A stretch of 64,000 nucleotides of DNA, from NCBI RefSeq assembly GCF_029227915.1, contig NC_079877.1:13329351-13393350 (forward strand). The letters run 5' to 3'. The DNA is from Hydractinia symbiolongicarpus. Lineage: Eukaryota; Cnidaria; Hydrozoa; Anthoathecata; Hydractiniidae. This document shows positions 24,446 through 34,428 of the stretch, in pieces. A program made the position numbers and the translations under genes. Each line of letters starts with the position of its first letter. Position 1 is the first letter of the stretch. The notes under the pieces were generated by a model. It saw only the letters and a list, made by a program, of their open reading frames with translations. It was not told the origin of the DNA and did not search any database.

Positions 24446-26949
24446 TATTTCATTTGCTGGTATAACCTTACGTTTTTAAAAAAGCGTCGCTATTATAATT
24501 AAAACAGTAGAGATGGAAATCTTCGCCAACTAAAAGCAACAAGATGTTTTAAAACCGTGGTGCAATGCCGTAAATATATCGAATAGCAATTTGCTTTTAA
24601 TGTCAGTGCAATGTCTAAATACATCACAACTTCTCAGAGAATTACTGATTGAGCTGTTGCAAAGGTCACTGGATTTGCAGAGCATATTGAAAGACCATGT
24701 ATAGTCAAGGTCCAGTTTAAAATGTTGAAGTTCTGTACAATCTAAAAAATTTTTAGATGGCCAATAATTATCTTCTTGCAGAAAAAAATATTATTTTTAT
24801 TCAAGACAAAATATTTGACCAGTCTTTCACCCTTCTGTATAGCCATAAGTGAGATTATTTTATCTCTTTATAAAATAGCTGGTTTTTTATTTAAAACGGC
24901 TGCAAAATCGCTACTTTTTGCATGCATAGGCTGATAATAATAATAATTATAATAATAATAAAACAGAAATAAAGAAAAAATGAAGAAAAAGTTTTTCAAT
25001 GTTTGTTTTTATTATATTTTTTTATGCTGAAGACATAAAGTCATCATCGGAACAAATATCGGTTTTTTAAATCTACATCCAGGTTATTATTTTGTTCGCC
25101 AATTGTGGCCATGTCAGGTGCTGTTAAATTCAATTTTGTTAAAATAGAATTTGTTATGTTTTTGCTGTAATGGTAACATGAATTATTGATGAGTAAAACG
25201 ACTACTTTTCTATACAAACTTTTCTTTGAAAATTTAATAATTAAAACAAAACATTTGTATATTCCCATCCTAATATTATTTAAAAATAAATGTAATAAAA
25301 TGTTTTCATGATAAGTTTTGCGATACTTGTCAAAACAAACTATACGCTATGTCATTTTCTACAAAAAAATCACTACTTTCAATTCAACCTCTAGAGATGT
25401 TAAAAGAATCCGATTTCACATTTCAAATAGAATAAATAACAAATTTATAAATTGTAACAAAAAAGAGGTAGAAAGGAATTATTAAAACATTCCAAGTGCA
25501 CATCAAACACTAAAACTTTTAATTTGCTGAGGAGAAAATACTTCCAATTTATTAACCTTAATAACTTTAGGTTCAAATTCTTTGCGTTATGTTAGTAGAG
25601 AGAAACAGAAAATAATGATGCAGGGAAAAGAGGTTTTTTGTCAATCAACATTGAACAAGGGGTTTATATTTCTGGATTACCATTCCCGACAATTGTATTT
25701 TGCGTATCTCTTATGCACTAATATGTCTGTCTGTCCATCTGTAACAAATGGGGTGTGATCTTTTACCTTGAAAGTTCTTCTTTTTGGCCTGCACGAGGAA
25801 GATGGTGCTTTGTGATCAAGGGCAACTAGAAGATTACAAGGTTTTAAGTTTAAAAGAAGTAAGTGACTAATCAAGGGACAAAATAAGAAGATTCTCCATG
25901 ATATTTTAGTCAAAAACGCTTTTGTCATTCTTAGCAGATATTTTTCACGAAGAGGTTAGGTGTTAAACAGTCAGATATCAGCTGCCATTTGGGACAAACC
26001 TAAATATGGGACTATTAAAGAAGGTAAAAACAAGGTACCTATATGCAAGGTTAAAAAAGTTTATACTTTTAAAGTCACACCATTTTTACTAATTTCTGTT
26101 GATAAAGATGAAAGAACGAACACTTGTCTTGTCTTTCAATAAAACTTTTAGCAGACCTACTTTATAAAGAATTGGAAGACAAATTCAAAAACTTTCATTT
26201 AATATCTGATGGAATTTGCTGTGCTCGACACACCGTGTTATTCAGATTCTGCACTTAGTGCTTTTCCTGATTGAACAAAAGAGTTACCCTCTGGTTTTTC
26301 ATTTTTATTTCCTTTGCTAATTGTAGCGTATATTGTTCGTATTACGCTTACTTTCTTTTTCTACTGGTAACACTGCATGGTTATGACTTGACATCCTTAG
26401 CATTAAGTCTAGCATCTACAATAATGAAAATTTTATATCAAAACTTGTGTTGCTTACAGAATATGCAGCCCAAACAACACTGGGGTAGCTCTCCAATAAT
26501 AAAATTTGTGAGTGAAGGGGCATGACCTTTTAATCCATTGTTATCTTTGTAATCTATCATTGAATACAAAACAAACCCATCACATTATTATGACACTTGA
26601 CAGGCTGGAGAATATTTATAAGAAAATTTTTTTTACTGCACTGCACCTCAGTTAAACTTTACAATTTCACCCATTCAAAAATGTTCAATGTAGAGAGGGA
26701 GAAGAAGAGAAGAAGTATTTATTCTACAGTAATAGCATACATAAGGTAGAAGTCAAATAAATATCAATTTACAAAAAAAATAGGCTATCACTGTAAGGAG
26801 ACCAGCATTATTAGCCTACAGCTATGACAAGATGCTGGCCACCCTAAATATACAAAAACAAAACAACAAAACGACAAACAAACAAACAAACAAAAAAACA
26901 TATGCAAAACGCAGCAACATATTAAAGGAAAAACAAATGATGACAAACT
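24446..26949. other. Intron-like AT-rich sequence, no exon seen
   Basis: Lies between the MGK exon and the RIIa exon of the minus-strand gene. AAT/ATA microsatellite runs occur at about 24935-24962. Short open frames carry no recognisable motif, and I found no additional exon with good splice sites, although a small one could be missed. Confidence 0.4.
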
Positions 26950-28150
26950 CAGCTGTACAATGAGAAAAAGAACTGGATCAGAGAAAAGTTAGTCTAGTAG
27001 AGGTGAGAGAGACTAGTCGAGTTGAAGGAAAGGAGTTTTGTATAAAATTCTATGAATAAATGGACTGACATAAAATTGAGTTTGAGCCGAAGGTTTTATG
27101 TGACACAGTTATCAAACCAAGAATAGATCCACAAGTCAACTTTGTTAGTATCAAGAAGTGCGTCTGGGAGTTATCCATGATATAAATTGTACAGAGAAAT
27201 TACATTTTTCATGTAAACCAAATCAGCAAGTTTTAAAATATTAAGATTAGAGAAAAGAGGGGTAGAAGTCATTCTGCATTGTGCAAAAGAAATTAGTCTA
27301 AATACACAACGTTGTAAACAGTAAATACGATCAATATAGTGATGACCAGGTTGGGCCCAAATTTCATTGCAGTAACAAAGATGGCTACCACAGATGGCAT
27401 GGTACACAGTTTTCAGAACAATTTGTGGAACAAGGTGTTGGAGTTTAGCTATAGCTCCATTAGCCCTCTTGAGTTTAACCGCAATCACATTGATCTGAGA
27501 TTTCAAGTTGAGATCAGATCTAAGTGAATACCAAGGTACTTAATGCAGTTAATGGGGAAGAGTTTCTTGCCGTTGATGAAAAATTTGAAGTTATTGTTTG
27601 TTGGTTTAAGCTTGTGTAAACAGGATATATTCAGTTTTACTTGTATTCAGAGAGATTTTGCTGGCGTTGAGCCATTGGAAAAGAAATTTCAGATCCAGGT
27701 TGATTCTTTTAGGAAGAGATTTTAAAGACTTATCAAAACACATTAGGTTGGGATCATCAGCAAAGTGATGAACCATGGAAAATTTTATGGCACAATTTAA
27801 ATCATTTATATAAATAAGAAACAGAAGAGAGCCTAAAACAGATCCTTGTGGTACACCATGTCTAACAAGTTTGTGCTCAGATTCAGTTCCATTAATTGAT
27901 ACAAATTGTTGTCTGCCAGATAAATTAGAACGAAACAGATTAAGAGGAGTTTCTGTGATACCATAATGAAAAAGTTTTTTCAGGAGAATCTTGTGATCAA
28001 CAGTGTCAAAGGCCTTCTGGAGATCAACAAAAACACCACGAGCAAACTGACCATTATCAAGGGCATCCATTATTTTTTGGCATATATTTTGAAGAGCTTG
28101 TGGAGTGGAGTGTTTTTGTCTGAATCCAAATTGTTGAAAGTACAAAATTC
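26950..28150 (-). mobile_element. LINE (non-LTR retrotransposon) fragment with reverse transcriptase
   Basis: The minus strand encodes the second half of a LINE reverse transcriptase. It reads FVDLQKAFDTVDH (motif A region), GVPQGSVLGSLLF (motif B region) and HHFADD, the catalytic F/YADD box. A frame change at about 27600 leads into the thumb and C-terminal region (GNAIAKL-like and LCYCNEIW segments). The endonuclease domain and 5' half are missing, as usual for 5'-truncated copies. The layout fits the jockey/CR1 group. It lies in the long intron of the IQ/RIIa gene on the same strand. The 3' boundary is approximate; AT-rich sequence reaches about 26690. Confidence 0.8.
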
Positions 28151-29082
28151 AGTGTTGTGATAAAAACTGATATACATGTTTGGTATACGCATTTGCTACG
28201 ATTTCTATGACACTTCGATCAACAATGCAATGCCTTCATTCTTTTAAGTGATAACAATTATAGCATTTGTGGCATTGCAGCAATATAGCAAATATAACAA
28301 TCATAGCGTCGTAGCAAACAATACATTAAATATGCTTTCTCACAGCTGGTATAGTAAAATTAATCTGATCATCTTTGTTAATCAGGTTTACCAAGTTTTC
28401 CTAATGCTATTTTTACATTTTAAGCAATAGAAAAAGTTACATAGTAATGCTTAGAGCAGCCATTGAGACAAACTGGCAAGAATCACAACCCTTTTAGAAG
28501 CCATTCTACTATACCATCTGCAAAAAACATATTTTACCAATTGTTACGATTTGCAGAGGGGGACTCACATTGAAATATACACGTCATGGAATTGATAAGT
28601 ATTCATGTGAATGTTTTAGCTAAAACGCAAATACCTGCCCCACAAACACTGTTGACCAGAATTTTTGCAAAGTTATTTTAAGGCATGGTTTATAGTCATA
28701 ACTAATAGACATGAAAATAATAGACAGTGTATATTCCTTAACATATGTGAGGTTAGTAATGTAAAATATTGACATCTAGTTATCTATCTAAGACCATAAA
28801 GTTATGAAGCAAGCGAAGTTCCTAGATCTTCTCATCAAACGCTATATCTTAATCACATAATACGGATAGTATATGTTAGCAGACAAAGTTGCTATATGGT
28901 TGACAGAGCTATTGTTTAGTTAATCACATAATAATATTTAACAATGGTTAGGTGTTAGCTAATAAGCTAGCTAGCAACTAGCTAGCTATCAGTTTTTTTT
29001 AAGAAGAACCCTAGCATATCAATACTAATATGGGTAGCTACAGTTTTAAATTAGGATAAAAGGATCTAGCTACAAATCTTAC
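28151..29082. other. Intron-like sequence, no gene seen
   Basis: AT-rich sequence with TAGCTAGC-rich patches near 28970-28990. No recognisable exon. Confidence 0.4.
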
Positions 29083-29233
29083 CTTGTAAAGCAAGTTGAT
29101 TTTTGAAATAGTTGGCAGCAAACAGAATGATATCTTCTGGCTGCTCTCTCAGAACTTCTCTTGCCAAACCTTCAAGAATATTTTGAAACCCTTCGGGTAC
29201 TCTTAGCTTCGAAGGAGCATATTTAACTGACAT
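29083..29233 (-). CDS. RIIa dimerisation/docking exon (Sp17-like first exon)
   Basis: A 151-bp first exon starting at ATG 29233 and ending at a strong donor (CTTTACAAG|GTAAG). It encodes 50 residues, including RVPEGFQNILEGLAREVLRE and, a few residues on, DIILFAANYF. This is the RIIa fold of protein kinase A regulatory subunits, in the form seen in sperm protein Sp17 (RIPQGF.NLLEGL.REILREQP..I..FAA.YF). Such domains dimerise and dock on A-kinase anchoring proteins, often in cilia and sperm tails. The exon ends in phase 1, the phase accepted at 22175 by the IQ-motif exon. An RIIa + IQ protein of about 530 aa would therefore have Sp17's domain order. The join spans nearly 7 kb of intron with a LINE and is inferred; undetected exons may lie between. 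The RIIa call itself is firm. Confidence 0.8.
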
Positions 29234-30074
29234 GACGAACGTGTGTGTGTGTATAGATAGTGTTAACTTTTGTAGATGTTAGCCGTGAATGAAGATTTTT
29301 TTATCTCCTTGGTTTAGTAGCTACTGACCGTAAGATGAATTAAGGTTCTTACGGTTGCTATCTTCTTGTGTGTTGTGTCTTGTTTGTATGTGAGTTGCAG
29401 TAAACTGTAGATTGCATAAGCAATGACGTTTAATGTGACTACAATTCAAGGCACGATGTTTTATGACGAAAAATTGATGTTGACACAATTTCTACCGCCA
29501 TGTTTCCATTGCTTATAGAAACGGTTTCCATAGCATATTATAGTAGCACGGTTTGTTCGTGAAACCGCGTACAGTCCGGGGGGGTCAGGGTCATTTTCTT
29601 TTCATACCCCGCGTCGGGACACAGCTAAAGCCCGGACCTCGTCCCCAGAAACATTATGTCGATATTGTGGTGGCTTTAAAGAACAAGATTGGGAAAAGTA
29701 GTTTACTTTACCACTGGGATATATGTTAGCTCAATACTACTAAAGCATAAATTCAACTAGATTCATCACAGAAAAGGCAAAAATCCTAAGGATGAATGAG
29801 GGTGACACCAAGCCGGTTTTTTACCGGGTAGATTATTCTGTTCAGAGGAGCAGACGTTGTTTTTAATGAAAATTTCATTGCTAAAGTAGAAAAGGGCCCC
29901 GGGGACAAGGTTGAGGCGGCCTATTTCTGGTCCTGAGATCAAGATCGTCAGAAAGAAAAAAAGAGCCCTGACGAGGTTGTGCTGTTGTTACCTTGTAAAA
30001 TTTAAATTGCATGACCTTGTGCATTAACATATAATTTTTTGACGCAACCTGTATAATTATAAACCATATCTCAC

Positions 30075-30149
30075 CAACCTCGTTCTCAGGCATCCTTGTA
30101 TCTTTTTTGATATCAGAAAAGATACAAGATGCCCTGGGGGGACGAAGTT
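30075..30149. repeat. MITE of the CCTCGTCCCCAG family
   Basis: Inverted arms AACCTCGTTCTCAGGCATCC and GCCCTGGGGGGACGAAGTT with an inner inverted pair CTTGTATCTTTT/AAAAGATACAAG. Isolated right arms of the same family lie just upstream at 29894-29912 and 29965-29978, and a left arm at 29636-29648. Confidence 0.65.
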
Positions 30150-30239
30150 GACTTGTCCTCAGTGTGCTACAGAACCTTCTCTTCTTTGTCTCTTATTATT
30201 CATGATACAACATAGGGAATAAGTAACAATAAAAACAAA

Positions 30240-30416
30240 CTATTCTGTTATAGGTGGGTATTCTGTATTATACGTGGATTGGTATTCTGTATTACACGCA
30301 GAGTTAGTATTCTGTATTACACGCGGAGGTATTACACACACGCGGAGTTTTACACGCGGGTATTCTGTATAACACGCGGCACGCGTTGGTTTTCAGTATT
30401 ACACGCGGACAAAATA
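30240..30416. repeat. Degenerate tandem repeat, TATTCTGTATTACACGCGGA unit
   Basis: Six or more imperfect copies of a unit of about 20 bases. It is more GC-rich than its surroundings because of the repeated ACACGCGG. Copies vary in length and some are shortened to ACACGCGGAG. No coding frame runs through it. Confidence 0.7.
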
Positions 30417-31016
30417 CGTAGTTCGTAATTTTAATATCAGCTCCCCATATGGTGAACAGTACTAACAACCACCTGGGCTAAAAAAAGCAGTTGTTCTCCA
30501 TGAGCCAAATCGGAGTGCGTTTACTATTTTCCAGCTAGAAAAACCGTGATGGTCGAAGTATCTGTTCTGCGTTCGTCAAAGATGCTGATTTTTCTCCACT
30601 TGTGGTTCTTTTGCTCCTGCATAAAAAAAAGAAAATAGGTTATAAGTATTGGATATAAGTCAGTTCAACGATGATGTGTCGTCGCTGTTGTGTAACACAG
30701 AAAAAAGACTGTGAACTATTACTTAGTTAATGTTACGGACGACGAAGACGCTCATTGTAAAGCTGCCAAGAAAATAATTATCTTCAGAGCAAGTCTCAAG
30801 ATAATATTATTTCTTTTCTCTCATGTTTATCCAGCTTTCCTGCTGTGTTGTTTTCATTATTACTTGAAGAAATTTTTGCGAATTTTTTATAAATATTCCT
30901 TTTTCCCCATTCACGGAAAAATGAAATCTTTACAAATCAGTTGTTAACAAGAGCGAGAGTTATTTTTTGCAAACAAGACGAAAGAAAATTGACTAATAAT
31001 ACAAATACAACAAGCA

Positions 31017-31102
31017 TTCTCGTTCCCAGCAATCTCGATCCCAGATTCCTTTCCGCTGTGACTTATATCAAAAGGAGAAAAAGAAGCCCTGGGGTCGAAG
31101 TT
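31017..31102. repeat. MITE of the CCTCGTCCCCAG family
   Basis: Left arm TTCTCGTTCCCAGCAATCTC, with a second copy CTCGATCCCAG immediately after, and right arm AGCCCTGGGGTCGAAGTT. The interior has AAAAGGAGAAAAAG as in other members. A further possible right arm (AGCTCTTGGGGTGAGATT) lies at about 31492-31509. Confidence 0.55.
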
Positions 31103-31912
31103 GCGTTCCTAGAGCCAGAGCTTTTGTGTCGAGAATGGCTGGCAAGCCAAATGCAACGGAATTTAATACCAAAAGTGTAATAGACTAAACAGTGCAAACC
31201 AGGGCATTTTGCCTTGTTGATGAAGTTGATAGCAGCCACAAGACCCTGGGTTTGTGTGATATCTTTTACTTCCTACCCTTTCCAACAGGTTTATGCAGAC
31301 AATATAAAATTTTAGCGAGTATATGGCAAAATAGAATTTTTGAGAGGGAAAATTGATTTTCAGAATATTCCTCAAAATCGGATTTTTGATATTTAAGCTA
31401 TTTTTAGCACAATCTTATGTCTTCATATGTTGTTGTTTTTTTTCTTTCCGATGGCTAACTCGCCAGCAAGCGCTCCAAAAGGTTAAAAAGAAGCTCTTGG
31501 GGTGAGATTGAGTTTTGGCATGCAGATGCTTTGTTTAGAATCCTGGAAACTAATAGAGAAAGATCCTGGAGAGAAATTGTTAAATTATTTTTATCTTTAT
31601 CTTAAAACACTTTTGAATGATGATTTAAACATAGGAGAGGATCATGCTAACTTTTAATCGCAATTTGTTGCATTAGAATCCCAGAAAAAAACTTAAGAAA
31701 AGTATTAACTATAAGATATTCTTAGGATATAAATTCATTACATCATATGAGTGAAGAGTAGTTTTTTGCTCTTGGCATTTCCTTTGACTGGAAGTTAATC
31801 CATGTGCCTATATGTGCGGTGTTCTTCAGAAAAGTATTTTAGATGAGGACTCAAGCAAGAGCAAGGATTTTTTTAGCTGTCAATCATTAAACAGACATTG
31901 TCAACCATATCA
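31103..31912. other. Intergenic sequence between MITEs and the secreted-protein gene
   Basis: No gene seen. It should contain the 3' UTR of the minus-strand gene that ends at 31913. Confidence 0.4.
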
Positions 31913-33085
31913 TCAATTCTTTCTTCTCAGGCTGGCTTTAATCTCATCTAATTTTTTTCTGTCTGAGCTCCAAAGTTTTGGCAATTCTTCTACTACAAGT
32001 AAAGTTCTCTTTGCATAGAAGTCTTGAATGTCTTTCTTGACTGTGCGAGCGTAAGAATCTCGCAATTTTGCGCAAGATTTTGTTAACTTGGCTTTAATGG
32101 CATCTTTATCATTTGTTGCATCTGTAGTTAAGGCCATGTTACAAACTTCTTTTTTTGTGACTTCGTCTGTGACTTTGGCGCGGTATTTTCGTTGGAATTT
32201 ATCTGCAGGGCCCCCAATACCGGCCGCTGTTTCCACATCTCTTTTCATGCGAAATTCACACGAAACTTGAAATTCTTGCCATAAAACATCTTGCATTAAA
32301 CATATCTCTATTTGCGATATCGCTTGAATTCTTGCATCGATTGTGTCTTTTGTTACGGTTTTAACAGAGGTTACGAGATTTTCGGCAATATCGAAAATTG
32401 CCTTGGCAGCTTTCATTGGTTGTACGTTGGCTTTTTCAGCAATAACTTGGCTCATTCTTAACACAAGTAAAGACATGACATTGTATGCTAAACTCATTTG
32501 TAGAATATGAGCCTGACCTTCGATGGTTCCACGCGGAAATCCGAAATCCGTAAACCCATCATCGATATAATCGCGCAAAGTTAGGTAACATTTCGCGTAA
32601 CGGCGTCGTAACTTCGTCGATAATTTCTTTCTCCTTTTGTTTTCTACAAGTAGATCACATTCGAGCATTCGACGATAGATACTTTTAATATCATTCTCCA
32701 TTTCAAAAAGCTCTCGTTCGGAAAATTCAGAATTAAGCGTTTTAACTGTCTCCTCAATCGCTTTTGGCCATATCGACATTGCTTTCTTTTCCGTAAAATA
32801 ATATTTTTGGAGTAAATCTTTAATCTCGGCTTCGTCTGTTGTATCTGTGAGGAACAGTCTCACGGAAGCATTCAATATTTCAGGATAGGTAGGATTTATA
32901 GATCTTATTAGAGGTATTACCGCATAGCCTTGACTTATTTGATTTCTTTTGCTAATTTCTTCATTATCCCCGCTTTCTTCACCCGACTCAGCACCACCAG
33001 ACCCGTCATCCGAATCTTCATGATCAAGAGATTGAGCCTCACTCAGCAACAGAAGAGACACGCAACTAATATAGATTAAATACAT
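31913..33085 (-). CDS. Secreted protein of unknown family with acidic Ser-Gly N-terminus
   Basis: A single uninterrupted frame of 390 aa from the ATG at 33085. The frame is open further upstream, but this Met is followed at once by a good signal peptide (MYLIYISCVSLLLLSEAQS), so I prefer it. After the predicted cleavage come about 25 very acidic residues with repeated Ser-Gly (DDGSGGAESGEESGD). Acidic SG pairs are typical glycosaminoglycan attachment sites. The remaining 340 residues look mainly alpha-helical, with scattered Cys (CDLL, KCYL, EICLM, VSCEF, KEVCN, SCAKL) and basic runs (NKRRKK, KLRRRYAK). No transmembrane segment follows and I recognise no domain. It may be an extracellular matrix or proteoglycan-like protein. 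The lack of introns could mean a retrocopy or simply a large coding exon. Function unknown. Confidence 0.8.
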   Translation of the reverse strand: MYLIYISCVSLLLLSEAQSLDHEDSDDGSGGAESGEESGDNEEISKRNQISQGYAVIPLIRSINPTYPEILNASVRLFLTDTTDEAEIKDLLQKYYFTEKKAMSIWPKAIEETVKTLNSEFSERELFEMENDIKSIYRRMLECDLLVENKRRKKLSTKLRRRYAKCYLTLRDYIDDGFTDFGFPRGTIEGQAHILQMSLAYNVMSLLVLRMSQVIAEKANVQPMKAAKAIFDIAENLVTSVKTVTKDTIDARIQAISQIEICLMQDVLWQEFQVSCEFRMKRDVETAAGIGGPADKFQRKYRAKVTDEVTKKEVCNMALTTDATNDKDAIKAKLTKSCAKLRDSYARTVKKDIQDFYAKRTLLVVEELPKLWSSDRKKLDEIKASLRRKN

Positions 33086-34428
33086 TCTGTGTTTGAAGAA
33101 AATCTTCGTAAATAATAAAAAAAGTTTTCTGATATAAAAAAAATCATTGGTGCGTATTGAAATTTGCTGACACACTGTGAAGCCACCTTGCAAAGAAATA
33201 TAATTGTTGAAGCGTGCAAAAATTATACATATTGTAGTAAGCACAGCAAGGGGTCAGTTTTTATCTTGAAATCTCTCACAAACAAGATGGTAGAAAAGAA
33301 TATTACTTTAATATAATACTGAAGATTCCATGCGTCCAACATTTTGTCAAGAGTGTGGGACACATTACTGGTAAAAAACCTGAGAACTTAAGAATTTAAA
33401 TATTATTTATATTTCTAAGTTCTTAGACTTTTTTAGCCCATTTTCTTGACTATAGTACATTTCAATTTTCAACCGTACCTTTTAAAGTATAAAAGAGGTT
33501 GTCTACAATTAAATATATTTTAGTTTCGCGCTGAAAAATAAGATACGCGATGTTCCACCATATCAGAATAAAATCTAACTGTGGAACCTTGTCGTATAAA
33601 TATGAAGATCTTGCGTGGACCCAGATTTAAATTTTCACATTATGACAAAAATTGAAGCAGGCAATAAAAAGTTAAAAATAATGAGGCCTTTTCTAACACA
33701 AATTCTGGTTGTAACATAATACACATATTAAACAATTTTGGTTCGAGGAAATATTTTGGGTTAACTTTTAGTTTATTTAAGAGGTTTAAGATTGTAGCCA
33801 CTCTGCTACTTTATAGGATTCACAATTGTGACTTAGAATAATTATCTTCTGTTGCATAAAGAAAATACTAAAACAAACAGTCTGGAAAAGTTGACTGCTT
33901 TTGAAATATTTAGAAACGTTTCTTTGCATTTTAATAAGTGTTTATGAACTAATAAAATCTGAATCTTTTGCAAAAATTTTTTACATTATACTTCATTGGG
34001 CATGGGGCGAACTTGAAATGAGTTTTTCACGCTGGTAACAATTAAGTACTCTTCTTCTATACAGTACATATTTACTAAAATAATTTACACAAAAATTGTT
34101 TAATTTTAAGAATATGCCAAAAAAAAATATTACAATAAAAAAAAGGAGTTAGCAATCTTGAGATGTTTTTGTGCGGAGACACCAATAATTTTCGTGCTTA
34201 ATATGATAGCAAATAATCTATAAACCTAACAGCTTTATCTTTGATCGCTGATAGAAATTCTCCCAACCCACTGAAAATCCTTCGAAAATGGTAAATAAAA
34301 ACAAACAAACAAAAATAAAATAAATATGGAAAAAATTTCGCGAAATAAAAAAAGAGGCAAGAGATTATATCTACTTCAAGTTAATATACACAAAATTCAA
34401 GTATATACCACTATAGCATGGTGTGTGT
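33086..34428. other. Intergenic sequence, no gene seen
   Basis: AT-rich sequence that must contain the promoter or 5' UTR of the secreted-protein gene and the 3' UTR of the CIA30-domain gene. No repeat or RNA gene recognised. Confidence 0.4.

Noticed and set aside
30240-30416. CRISPR-like array
   Set aside because: Units are contiguous and degenerate with no unique spacers, and the genome is eukaryotic.
31913-33244. Longer start (443 aa) for the secreted-protein gene
   Set aside because: The extra 53 residues are unstructured translation of upstream AT-rich DNA and would bury the signal peptide that follows the Met at 33085.
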